Shown here: positions 1 to 7,337 of the stretch, in pieces
How the letters are laid out: the number at the start of each line of letters is the position of its first letter
Numbering within the stretch: position 1 is the first letter of the stretch
Assembly (NCBI RefSeq): GCF_013408095.1
Contig: NZ_JACBZF010000004.1
Span: forward strand, 1-64,000
Reading direction: 5' to 3'
DNA: 64,000 nt
Source: Novosphingobium marinum
GTDB taxonomy: Bacteria; Pseudomonadota; Alphaproteobacteria; Sphingomonadales; Sphingomonadaceae
Notes under the pieces: model-generated
Seen by the model: the letters and a program-made list of their open reading frames with translations, nothing else
Database searches by the model: none
What the model was told of the DNA's origin: nothing
Translations under genes and position numbers: made by a program

Positions 1-104
1 GACTACTCGCTCCCTGCTCTTGCGTATCCTCAGCCATCACCACTCAGTGGCTGGCGCCGCCTACCTCGACAAGGCGGCCTGCACGCCACGGTTACTTCCC
101 CACG

Positions 105-452
105 ACGGTTCTTGTCGTCGAAGACGAACTTCTCATTCGAATGGATGTCGTCGACCAATTGCAAACTGAGGGTTTTCAGACGCTCGAAGCAGGGACAGGT
201 CGGGAAGCGCTTCATCAAATGGAGGGCGACAGACAGATCGATATAGTCTTCACGGATGTGGACATGCCCGGCAACGTCAACGGGATCGTTCTTGCCCATG
301 AGGTGCGTGAAAAATGGCCATCGGTCGGCATTATCGTGACCTCGGGACAGGCCGTTATCAGTGTAGATACTCTTCCTGCAGGAGCTCACTTCTTCTCGAA
401 GCCTTATGAGATGAAGGCCATTTTCGCGATTATTCAAGAGCTAATTGCATAA
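105..452 (+). CDS. response regulator receiver-domain protein, 5' end unresolved
   Basis: Stand-alone phospho-acceptor (REC) domain with no output domain, so probably a relay or sensor-kinase partner protein. The reading frame gives the classic first strand TVLVVEDE, containing the acidic pocket, then a phospho-acceptor Asp in IVFTDVDMPG (codon at 255), a Ser/Thr in IVTSGQ and the conserved Lys in FSKPY. The first in-frame ATG is at 141, but starting there would delete the first strand and the acidic residues. No ATG, GTG or TTG occurs in this frame between the window edge and 141, although the frame stays open to the edge. The gene therefore either starts upstream of the window as a fusion, uses an odd start near 105, or has a damaged 5' end. 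The upstream translation does not look like protein. Confidence 0.7.
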   Translation, partial: TVLVVEDELLIRMDVVDQLQTEGFQTLEAGTGREALHQMEGDRQIDIVFTDVDMPGNVNGIVLAHEVREKWPSVGIIVTSGQAVISVDTLPAGAHFFSKPYEMKAIFAIIQELIA

Positions 453-464
453 GACACCGTGCGC

Positions 465-489
465 GGAACGCTTAAAATTAAGGGTGGTT
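465..489 (+). promoter_or_regulatory. possible EcfG-type general stress promoter
   Basis: GGAAC at 465-469, then 17 nt, then GTTT from 487, matches the GGAAC-N16/17-GTT pattern of alphaproteobacterial EcfG promoters. It lies 13 nt after the receiver-domain stop. No convincing plus-strand gene follows, so a transcript from here would be noncoding or antisense to the small gene at 657-881. A chance match is quite possible. Confidence 0.25.
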
Positions 490-656
490 TGGTCAGCCGC
501 GGAGTCAATGCTGAGGCAGAATCTTGGGCGTGAGAAGTCGTTGCTGAGATAGCCTTTAAGAGGCCGAACCCTTCATCCGTTGGACATGTCGATCGAACGC
601 GTAGCGGGCGGATTATGAGCACCGTAACCATTAAAACCTACGCAAGTCACCTCGCA

Positions 657-881
657 TCAAAAGAAGCCCCGTCCCTGCAGCGAGTTCGCCTGAGCGTCGT
701 CCGCCTTCTTCAACCGGGCCTTTTCGCGAACAGCTTCGACCTTCCTGGCGTGGTCAGCTAGTTTCGAAAACATCGCCTCGGAGCGCAATGCTCGCAAACG
801 AACGTTTTTCAACGTTGATTCCGCTGCCTCCGCCTTCGCTTCAGCCGCGCGGGCAGAATAGTATTTGTAACCTTGCTGCAT
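657..881 (-). CDS. small charged coiled-coil protein, paralogue of the one at 48761-48976
   Basis: A 74-residue Ala/Lys/Glu/Arg-rich protein, probably one long amphipathic helix with no signal peptide or membrane segment. It shares the pattern RAAEA-x-AEA, TL-x-NVR-x-RALRS and LAD-x-AR with the 71-residue protein at 48761-48976. Both copies lie directly downstream of a cold-shock gene on the same strand at almost the same distance (78-79 nt). The two-gene arrangement therefore looks like a duplicated cassette. The function is unknown. A stress-linked nucleic-acid-associated role is an inference from the neighbour only. The unusual C-terminus (SLQGRGFF) is absent from the other copy. Confidence 0.7.
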   Translation of the reverse strand: MQQGYKYYSARAAEAKAEAAESTLKNVRLRALRSEAMFSKLADHARKVEAVREKARLKKADDAQANSLQGRGFF

Positions 882-959
882 TCAGACCTTCCCTTGAAAA
901 ATTGATAGCACGCGGCGTGGGGGACGAATTCCTTCACGGCGCGCGCCATCGTCATAGGA

Positions 960-1169
960 TCAACTGGCGTTGCTCAGGTTGACGGCGCTGGCCTTGCCGT
1001 TGCGCCCGGTCTCGAGTTTGTAGTGGAGCCCCTGATCCTTTTCGAGCGTGGTCATGCCCACCGCCTGGACTGCGGAGATGTGGACGAAGCTGTCGGCAGA
1101 GCCGTCATCGGGCTGGATGAAGCCATAGCCCTTGTAGCTATTGAAAAATTTTACGGCACCGATCGTCAT
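960..1169 (-). CDS. CspA-family cold-shock protein
   Basis: A 69-residue single OB-fold nucleic-acid chaperone. RNP1 is GYGFIQP and RNP2 is SFVHIS, both with the aromatic and basic residues that bind single-stranded nucleic acid. The frame is open for 63 codons upstream, but the ATG at 1169 is preceded by a strong AAGGAGG Shine-Dalgarno (plus-strand 1174-1180) and gives the family's usual N-terminus. It is followed on the same strand by the small coiled-coil gene at 657-881. The same gene pair occurs at 48761-49268, and the two cold-shock proteins share QPDDGS-x-DSFVHI and the C-terminal GRNGK-x-SAVNLS. Confidence 0.93.
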   Translation of the reverse strand: MTIGAVKFFNSYKGYGFIQPDDGSADSFVHISAVQAVGMTTLEKDQGLHYKLETGRNGKASAVNLSNAS

Positions 1170-1362
1170 TTCGCCTCCTTCCAAGAAATGTTGGAGTCCG
1201 GCTCGCCGGGATTGCGAGCAGGGGTCATGCGTCAAGTCGTCAATTGAAAGGGGGTCGCCCCCTTGAAGGCACGAGAAATGGAATGATCTGATTCCCGCGC
1301 CTGTCGTTGATACCCCTCGAAATTCAACGAGAGCAGGGTTTGTATCGCAAGTTTCCATGCAA

Positions 1363-1587
1363 TTAGATGGCCTTATCCAATCCTTTCATTGATCCCGAAG
1401 GAGCCATGAGGTGCGCATTGCTCCATGCGCAGGCCGCCGCAGCGCCTAGGCCGTGCTGAAAATCGCTTATTCGTCCCGCTATTCGGGAGGCTTTTGCGAG
1501 CTTCGCGAGCCGGTCATCGTCGTTGGCAGCCGCATCGGCGCCCATAAGTGCGCGCTGGTGTGCGGCATATTCAAGGTTCAAGTCCAT
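1363..1587 (-). CDS. small hypothetical protein
   Basis: A 74-residue protein beginning MDLNLEYAAHQRALMGAD. The ATG at 1587 is chosen because a GGAG Shine-Dalgarno lies 7 nt upstream; a longer frame to 1623 has no ribosome site. The N-terminal half is charged and helical, the C-terminal half Ala/Gly-rich. There is no signal peptide, membrane segment or recognised motif. It lies between the minus-strand IF-1 gene and the cold-shock gene, in a run of very small same-strand genes that look stress related. Confidence 0.55.
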   Translation of the reverse strand: MDLNLEYAAHQRALMGADAAANDDDRLAKLAKASRIAGRISDFQHGLGAAAACAWSNAHLMAPSGSMKGLDKAI

Positions 1588-1842
1588 GTCAGTTCTCCTG
1601 CGTGGGCGGGAATGCTGATGCATGGCCGCTGGTTGAATTGCGTGTCAGTCGACCATGGTCGCGACGAGGCGTCGCAATTCGAGGGTCGGGATTATTGCGA
1701 CAATGGGCGGATAACCCTTTCTCGCCAGCGAGTGCGATGCGCCATAGCGCGGCGAAAGTATGGCACGCGACGTGGCGCGTGCAGTGCTGTCGTTCATTTG
1801 TCTTGTATCCGGCAGGTCCATCCTGCCGCTTTCATAAAAGTG

Positions 1843-2109
1843 TCAGCGCCTGTATCCGCGCTTGCGAACACCGCCGGGGCCTTGCCCGGGTGTTCGTTCG
1901 CGAAAGACGATCCGGCCTTTGGTCAGATCGTAAGGCGTCAGTTCGACATGTACGCGGTCTCCAACGACCGATCGGATGCGGTAGCGGCGCATCTTGCCTG
2001 CAGTGTAGCAGATCAGACGATGCTCATTATCGAGGGTGACGCCGAAGCGGCCATCGGGCAGGATCTCGTTGATCTCACCCTCCATCGTAATGAGCTCTTC
2101 CTTCGCCAA
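1843..2109 (-). CDS. infA: translation initiation factor IF-1, long-tailed form
   Basis: OB-fold factor that binds the ribosomal A site during initiation. The N-terminus [11 protein letters not shown] and the core [11 protein letters not shown] and [14 protein letters not shown] are diagnostic. At 88 residues it is longer than the usual alphaproteobacterial IF-1 of about 72. The extra C-terminal tail ([16 protein letters not shown]) is basic and glycine-rich, as in the accessory IF-1 copies some alphaproteobacteria carry beside a standard infA. Its setting among cold-shock-like genes fits a stress-condition copy, which is inference. It appears monocistronic, with about 250 nt of noncoding DNA upstream. 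Confidence 0.92.
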   Translation of the reverse strand: MAKEELITMEGEINEILPDGRFGVTLDNEHRLICYTAGKMRRYRIRSVVGDRVHVELTPYDLTKGRIVFRERTPGQGPGGVRKRGYRR

Positions 2110-2357
2110 TCCATCTTCCTAGCGTACGAAAAATCATCCGCGCGGACGGATTCCGCTGCGGAGCCAGGTTGTATGAAATGGATTGGCGCCGATCTCACGC
2201 TTAAGCGCTAAGTGCAGCAATCAAAATCCGCCGCAAACGACGCTGGGCAATTTCAATATAGCATGCTGTAAAAAAATTACAAGCCCTCACGCAATGATGG
2301 ACAGTAATTGTTTAATGGGGGTTTCCGTGAAAGGCGCTTCCTGCGTTGCCATGTCCA

Positions 2358-2561
2358 TCAACCCAACTGCCTCCGATGCTCGGCCATCGCATCTTCAAGG
2401 TTGGTGTAGCTGTATTTCCCAACCCGGTAGTGGGTCACGGTAACGGCTTGGATGCCCTCAGGCAGTTTTTCCTCACGGGAACTCAACGAACCGCCTTCGC
2501 TTTCCCATTGACGGGTTGCGGGTGTTTCCTTCGAGACGGGCCCAGCATCTTTAGCGTTCAT
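2358..2561 (-). CDS. small hypothetical protein
   Basis: A 67-residue hydrophilic protein with start MNAKDAGPVSKETP. This ATG lies 1 nt after the stop codon of the upstream gene and has an AAGGAAG ribosome site 11 nt before it, so the two genes look translationally coupled. Further in-frame ATGs at 2582 and 2591 would extend it by up to ten residues and overlap the upstream gene. The C-terminal part (VTVTHYRVGKYSYTNLEDA) could form a small beta-sheet fold. I do not recognise a family. Confidence 0.6.
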   Translation of the reverse strand: MNAKDAGPVSKETPATRQWESEGGSLSSREEKLPEGIQAVTVTHYRVGKYSYTNLEDAMAEHRRQLG

Positions 2562-2562
2562 G

Positions 2563-2760
2563 TTATCGGTCGCTTCCTTCATGACGATCATCTTGAGACC
2601 ACTCGGTCACATGCCTGCCGGTTCTGCTCTGCGCCGCTCTGATCCGTTTCGCGTAATAGGCGACGAGATCGAAATGGGTTTGGCGCTCTTCCGCCGAGTT
2701 TGACCGCGCGGCATTTGTTTTCGCCAGCTCGTGATTGCGGATCAACTGTTCGAGAGTCAT
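2563..2760 (-). CDS. small hypothetical protein
   Basis: A 65-residue, highly charged, probably helical protein starting MTLEQLIRNHELAKTNAA. The start is supported by an AGAGGAG Shine-Dalgarno about 8 nt upstream. The sequence has the look of a short cytosolic helical-hairpin protein and contains no cysteine, signal or membrane segment. It is the first gene of a two-gene unit with 2358-2561 and sits downstream of a hairpin that may terminate the cold-shock-like gene at 2829-3077. The function is unknown. Confidence 0.6.
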   Translation of the reverse strand: MTLEQLIRNHELAKTNAARSNSAEERQTHFDLVAYYAKRIRAAQSRTGRHVTEWSQDDRHEGSDR

Positions 2761-2789
2761 TGCTGGGCGGCTCCTCTGGCGCTTGAGGC

Positions 2790-2823
2790 GAGAAGGCCGG
2801 CGTTCATCGACGCCGACCTTCTC
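2790..2823 (-). terminator. hairpin between small genes, likely transcription terminator
   Basis: GAGAAGG-C-CGGCGT (2790-2803) pairs with ACGCCG-A-CCTTCTC (2810-2823) around a 6-nt loop, giving a 14-position stem with one internal C/A mismatch. It lies just past the stop of the minus-strand cold-shock-like gene ending at 2829. No clear U-tract follows, so termination efficiency is uncertain. Confidence 0.5.
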
Positions 2824-2828
2824 AGGTG

Positions 2829-3077
2829 CTAACCCTGCTGGGCGCGAGCCTGCTCCTGCTGCGGATCACCCTGCTGCTGCTGGAGATTCACCGCGCGCAG
2901 GTCCTGGCCGTCGACCTGATTAGTCTCGTAGCCATAGCGATCGCCGATCTTCGGCACCTGGGATTCCTGTTGCAAATCCGCCTTGCCGAACGGGAGCACG
3001 TTGCCGCCCTTTTCAGGACTGATCGTGCCGGCTCCCTTGCCACTGTCGTAGCTCTTGATCTTGCCGAAATGTGTCAT
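2829..3077 (-). CDS. cold-shock-domain-like protein with altered RNA-binding motifs
   Basis: An 82-residue protein. MTHFGKIKSYDSGKGAGTI aligns with the first strands of a cold-shock domain, and the C-terminal VNLQQQQ follows the usual domain end. The aromatic residues of RNP1 (normally KGYGFI) and RNP2 (normally VFVHF) are replaced by KGAGTI and VLPFGK, so classic single-stranded nucleic acid stacking should be weakened. A Gln-rich tail follows. The start is supported by a GAAGGAAG ribosome site. It is a second CSD-type gene in this 3-kb stretch, though a divergent one. Confidence 0.7.
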   Translation of the reverse strand: MTHFGKIKSYDSGKGAGTISPEKGGNVLPFGKADLQQESQVPKIGDRYGYETNQVDGQDLRAVNLQQQQGDPQQEQARAQQG

Positions 3078-3441
3078 AAGAAACTTCCTTCAATTTCGCG
3101 CAGGCCATCATCAGCGATCGCTTTTGCGCGCGCTAAGAGGCGAAAAAGAAAGAAGGGAGGGCCAAAACTTTCAGCCTTCAAGACCGTCGATCGCGACTGG
3201 TAGCTGCTAAAGAGATGGGGAGCTTGCATCGCGAAACAAGGTGTGAAGGACATTCGCTCGATAATACGATCCAAAATTGATAGTCTGCAGCTTCTGTAGG
3301 TCTATTCTCCAAAATCAGTCGGACCGAAATCGGCCCATTTCTGACCAATCGATGGCGCTCGGATCCAATCCAGATAGTCCGATTTTAACGCCGCGAGCGA
3401 TTGAAAAAACACACGGTACCGTCAATGGCTACCCTGGCGTA
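3078..3441. other. intergenic region, no gene seen
   Basis: 364 nt between the minus-strand cold-shock-like gene and the end of the GGDEF-EAL gene. Short open frames exist on both strands but none has a ribosome site or protein-like composition. It must contain the promoter of the cold-shock-like gene. Composition is AT-richer than the core genome. Confidence 0.5.
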
Positions 3442-5751
3442 TCATGCCGACAAGCGCTTCGATTTGTCATTAACGTCGCCAAATATATTTCCTAGATCGG
3501 CGGCCGGGGTCGGCTTTCCAAAAAGGTATCCTTGGATGTAACGACATCCTTCTCGCCGTAAGACTTCGAGTTGATCCTCTTGCTCGACGCCCTCTGCCAG
3601 AGTTTCCATACCAAGTGCTTCGGCGAGAGTTGTTATCGCACGGATGACAGCATGCGCGTTCACTTCTTTTGATATGGCCTGGACGAAACTGCGGTCGATT
3701 TTCACCTTGTCGAAAGGAAAGGATCGAAGATAGCTCAGCGAGGAATAGCCAGTTCCGAAATCATCCAGTGCAATCCTCACGCCAAGCGCGCGCAGGCTGT
3801 GCAAAGTCGAGAGTGTCTTTTCGACATTTGCAATGAAGATGCTCTCGGTAATTTCAAGTTCGAGCCGCTTGGGCGAGAGTTCGCCATGCGCAAGCGCCTG
3901 CATGATTGTCTGGGACAGTCCCGGTGAGGCAAACTGTTTTGGCGAAATGTTGACCGCAACGGACAGTTCGCCCGGCCAGGTCGCAGCCTGCTGGCAGGCT
4001 TCTCGCAGCACCCATTCGCCAATCGGAATTATCAGGCCCGTTTCTTCGGCCAGTGGAATGAATTCAGCCGGACTGATGAAGCCAAGCTCAGGGTGGAACC
4101 ACCGTATGAGTGCTTCGAAGCCCTTAAGCTCTTCCTCAACCGCGCCGTATAGCGGCTGGTAGTAGAGCTCAAACCCGCCGTCGCGCAGGGCCATGCGCAT
4201 GTCGAGTTCCATTTGTCGCCGCTTGCGCGCTTCCTCGTCGAGCGAAGGCTCGAAAAAGTGATATGCGGCCTTGCCCTCGCTTTTCGCCCGGTAGAGCGCC
4301 AGATCGGCGTTCTTCATTAGGACCGTGCCGTCCCGACCGTCACCCGGAGCGACAGCGATACCAAGGCTGGCAGAGGACTCCGCAAGCTGCCCGTCGATCA
4401 TGAGGGACCGCTGGAAGCAAACGAGAATCTCGGAGGCAATTGCCGCCAAACTGCGGTCACTGCCGAGATTGTCGATCAGCAGCGCGAACTCATCGCCGCC
4501 CAGTCGCGCGACAAGCGCGTCGGGCAGGTTTTCGCGAAGATGCGCTGCAACATCACACAGGAGCCTGTCGCCTGCAGGATGGCCAAGCGTGTCGTTGACC
4601 ACCTTGAAGTCGTCGAGATCGGCGTAAACGACCATCAAGCGCCCGGAATCATCGAGCCGGCGGACAGCCTGGTCGAGCTGTTCCACGAAAAGCTTGCGAT
4701 TGGGGAGCCCGGTCAAGCCATCGTGCAGTCCGACATGGATGATCTTGCGTTCACGATCCTCGATCGCCGAGGACATCTTGTTGAAGCTGTCTGCAAGCCG
4801 CCCGATCTCGTCGTCTGTCTCCGCCTTCAGTTCGAAAACGCGCCCTTCGCTGATGGCGCGTGTCGCCTCGTCCAGTTTCTGCAACGGGCCAGTAACTGTG
4901 CGCGCCACGCGCCAGCTAAGGGCGATCACGAACAGGACCGCGGCGATGGCCAGCGCAACAAGCCAGATTTGCAATCGCGTGTACTGCGCGAGTGATGCAT
5001 CGAGCGAGTGCTGCAGCACCAGTCTTGGCTTTAGGTCATCCTGGAGCGCAGGGAGAGGCGAAACATGGAATAAAGTCGACTGCCCCTCAGCACGCTGGAA
5101 TACTGAATCATTCGGAGCGGAGAGCATCCAGTCCGGCATGGCTGCCGGGAGCATGACCCGGGCTTCGACGTCGACCGCCGCGAGTTTTGCCAGTCGGTCC
5201 AATTCTGCCTTGTCGAGCGGTTGTGCAAGGACCAGCCAGCCGATCGTGTCAGGCACCTCGACCGGGGAAGCTGCGGCAAGCGCCAGTTCTCCACCGACGG
5301 CAATGATTCCGCGTTGCTGCCCTTCATCGAGCGGATACCACAATGCATCCGGATTCCCGATCCGGGCGTCGCCCGAGGCAAGCAGCTTTCCGTCCACACC
5401 GATGACGAAAGCGGCATTCGCGTCCGACCGGGACTTCAGGCTTTCAAGCGCACTGTCGATAGTGATTGCGTCGTTAGTCGCCACAGCTTCGCGAAAACCA
5501 AAATCGCGGGAAAGGACTTCGGATGAGCGGCGTAACTGGCGCGCGCGCAGCTCCAAGATTTCGTCGAACACCCGCGCATTCGATTCCAGATCGCGTGTCG
5601 CGCTTGCTTCGCCGAATCGGCTGAGGGCGTTTCCTGCCACGAGCACCACGACGGCAAGCACTAGCGCAAACAGCCCGGCATAAAGCGAAGCTATGCGCAG
5701 CTTTAGCGAGCCGAACCGCAATTTATCGAAAGTCCTGAAAGCGCGGGTCAT
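3442..5751 (-). CDS. membrane GGDEF-EAL c-di-GMP enzyme with periplasmic sensor and HAMP
   Basis: A 769-residue inner-membrane signalling protein. Transmembrane segments are at about 20-40 and 261-280 and enclose a periplasmic sensing region of about 220 residues. HAMP follows (about 281-333), then GGDEF (about 340-500) with an intact RLGGDEF at 416-422, then EAL (about 515-755) with EAL at 546-548, DDFGTGYSS at 663-671 and a complete C-terminal GYLFGKP. Both catalytic sites look intact, so it may make and break c-di-GMP. No RxxD product-inhibition site precedes GGDEF. Its start overlaps the end of the cupredoxin gene by 4 nt, so the two are coupled; the periplasmic cupredoxin could feed its sensor domain, which is inference. 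Confidence 0.93.
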   Translation of the reverse strand: MTRAFRTFDKLRFGSLKLRIASLYAGLFALVLAVVVLVAGNALSRFGEASATRDLESNARVFDEILELRARQLRRSSEVLSRDFGFREAVATNDAITIDSALESLKSRSDANAAFVIGVDGKLLASGDARIGNPDALWYPLDEGQQRGIIAVGGELALAAASPVEVPDTIGWLVLAQPLDKAELDRLAKLAAVDVEARVMLPAAMPDWMLSAPNDSVFQRAEGQSTLFHVSPLPALQDDLKPRLVLQHSLDASLAQYTRLQIWLVALAIAAVLFVIALSWRVARTVTGPLQKLDEATRAISEGRVFELKAETDDEIGRLADSFNKMSSAIEDRERKIIHVGLHDGLTGLPNRKLFVEQLDQAVRRLDDSGRLMVVYADLDDFKVVNDTLGHPAGDRLLCDVAAHLRENLPDALVARLGGDEFALLIDNLGSDRSLAAIASEILVCFQRSLMIDGQLAESSASLGIAVAPGDGRDGTVLMKNADLALYRAKSEGKAAYHFFEPSLDEEARKRRQMELDMRMALRDGGFELYYQPLYGAVEEELKGFEALIRWFHPELGFISPAEFIPLAEETGLIIPIGEWVLREACQQAATWPGELSVAVNISPKQFASPGLSQTIMQALAHGELSPKRLELEITESIFIANVEKTLSTLHSLRALGVRIALDDFGTGYSSLSYLRSFPFDKVKIDRSFVQAISKEVNAHAVIRAITTLAEALGMETLAEGVEQEDQLEVLRREGCRYIQGYLFGKPTPAADLGNIFGDVNDKSKRLSA

Positions 5752-6365
5752 CGCATTCGCAGCTTGTACCTGCGCGATTGGCTTCCACTCGAAATGGTTA
5801 CGTCACTGGAAGTTTCATTGCCGGGACTGCGCAGCCGGGGATGCCATACGCCCACAGTCGCGCCTCCTGCCGGGACCGAGGTGAGTGTCACAAAACCATT
5901 GTGATCGGTCTTGCCCGCGAACGGCGTATCGGTGACACGGATATAGCCGCGCATCTCATCATGGATGTTGCAGCCGAGTGCCACGGTTCCGGCAATTAGA
6001 AAGCCCTGTGTGCGGGTTTGGTCCCGACCGTAGAGATCAATGCTGAATTTAGCTGCCTTGGAAAAGCTGTAGATCGAGTGCCGGACGTTATCGAGGTTCG
6101 GGAACGCTACAGTGCTGCCGCGCGCCACGATGAGCGTACCGGGGACGAATTCGCGATCCTTCTGCGCCATCGCCTTTCGCCACGGGAATGAAATGCGACC
6201 CGATGTCCCGCCAGCAGGCTTCAATTCGACGACTGCATCGCGCACCGGCAATCCGCGTTGGTCGACCAGTTGCACGGTGATCGACGACGAGGGCGCGGCA
6301 TTTGCAGCAAAACCCGCCGCGCAAGCCAGCCCGCTTGTGATCAGCAAGGTTAGGAGTTTCGCCAT
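5748..6365 (-). CDS. periplasmic amicyanin/plastocyanin-like cupredoxin (methylamine-utilisation-type)
   Basis: A 205-residue secreted protein with a signal peptide (about residues 1-23, cleavage after ANA). A complete type-1 copper site is visible: His96 (VRHS), then Cys132-x2-His135-x2-Met138 in GCNIHDEM, the ligand spacing of amicyanin. An N-terminal Ig-like or carboxypeptidase-regulatory-like segment (about 28-60) precedes the copper domain. Such proteins are often annotated as methylamine utilisation proteins, but no methylamine dehydrogenase genes are seen here. It is co-transcribed with the GGDEF-EAL gene (4-nt overlap) and divergent from the DUF3034 and globin genes over an 85-nt gap. 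Periplasmic electron transfer or copper/redox sensing is plausible. Confidence 0.85.
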   Translation of the reverse strand: MAKLLTLLITSGLACAAGFAANAAPSSSITVQLVDQRGLPVRDAVVELKPAGGTSGRISFPWRKAMAQKDREFVPGTLIVARGSTVAFPNLDNVRHSIYSFSKAAKFSIDLYGRDQTRTQGFLIAGTVALGCNIHDEMRGYIRVTDTPFAGKTDHNGFVTLTSVPAGGATVGVWHPRLRSPGNETSSDVTISSGSQSRRYKLRMR

Positions 6366-6450
6366 CGGGATGGAGTTAGCGCCCTGATATTAATAATCCC
6401 TCGCGCCTTGCTTAAGTGGTCATTTACCAAGGCAGGTTAGCAGCGGCTGC

Positions 6451-7326
6451 ATGACCGTAATTTGGAAGACAGCAGCCACATTGGGCGCTCTGACCTTTAG
6501 TGCGGCTGCGCAAGCGGAAGACTTCGCCTGGTTCGAAGGCGATAAGCTCGTCCTTACCAACGGCGTGTCGACAATCGAAGGTGCAAGCGGGGGCGGACTT
6601 GCCAGCTGGGCAACGATCGCGGGGCGCGAGCTTGAAAACGGTGTTGGCATCTCTGGCCATGCGACAATCGTCGAATTGTCCGACTACGGTTGGCAAAGCC
6701 ACGGCGTATCGGTCGGCATCGCCAATCGCGTCGAGCTTTCCTACGCACGACAGAATTTCGACACACGCGATGTCGGCGCCGCGCTGCGTATCGGCAAAGG
6801 CTATAAGCTCAACCAAGATGTTTACAGCGCAAAGGTGCGCCTGTTCGGCGACCTCGTCTACGGCGACCCGCTGGTGCCGCAGGTAAGCGTAGGAGTGCAG
6901 CACAAGCGCAATCTCGACGGGCCTATCGCTGCATTAGTGGGAGCGGGCAGCGACGAGGGTACCGACTACACGCTCAGCGCCACGAAGCTATTCCTGTCTC
7001 ACAGCGTTCTTGCAAGCGCAACCGTGCGGCTGACAAATGCCAACCAGAATGGTCTGCTCGGGTTCGGCAATGCGTCCGGCAAGGGCAAATCGGTGGAATT
7101 CGAAGGATCGCTTGCTTACCAGCTATCGCGCCGCTTTGTCCTTGGCGCCGAATACAGGACCAAACCGGATAACCTGGGGCTGGGCGAGGAAGACTGGTTC
7201 GACCTGTTCGCCGCCTATGCCGTAACGGACAACGTCACCGTCACAGGTGCCTATGTCGACCTTGGTTCCATCGCGACATTCGAGAACCAGCGCGGTACAT
7301 TCCTTTCCGCGCAGATCGCATTCTGA
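6451..7326 (+). CDS. DUF3034 outer-membrane beta-barrel protein
   Basis: A 291-residue protein with a clean signal peptide (cleavage after AAAQA, near residue 22) and alternating polar/apolar strands typical of an outer-membrane barrel, ending in Phe (QIAF) as expected for BAM substrates. FEGDKLVLTNGVSTIEGASG near the N-terminus matches the DUF3034 family as I recall it. It heads a plus-strand pair with the truncated globin (12-nt gap) and is divergent from the cupredoxin/GGDEF-EAL pair. The ribosome site is weak, but the signal peptide supports the ATG at 6451. Substrate is unknown. Confidence 0.82.
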   Translation: MTVIWKTAATLGALTFSAAAQAEDFAWFEGDKLVLTNGVSTIEGASGGGLASWATIAGRELENGVGISGHATIVELSDYGWQSHGVSVGIANRVELSYARQNFDTRDVGAALRIGKGYKLNQDVYSAKVRLFGDLVYGDPLVPQVSVGVQHKRNLDGPIAALVGAGSDEGTDYTLSATKLFLSHSVLASATVRLTNANQNGLLGFGNASGKGKSVEFEGSLAYQLSRRFVLGAEYRTKPDNLGLGEEDWFDLFAAYAVTDNVTVTGAYVDLGSIATFENQRGTFLSAQIAF

Positions 7327-7337
7327 AGGACGACACG

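Noticed and set aside
2267-2281. TGTAA-N5-TTACA palindrome upstream of infA
   Set aside because: Five-base arms in A/T-rich sequence occur easily by chance and no conserved operator was recognised.
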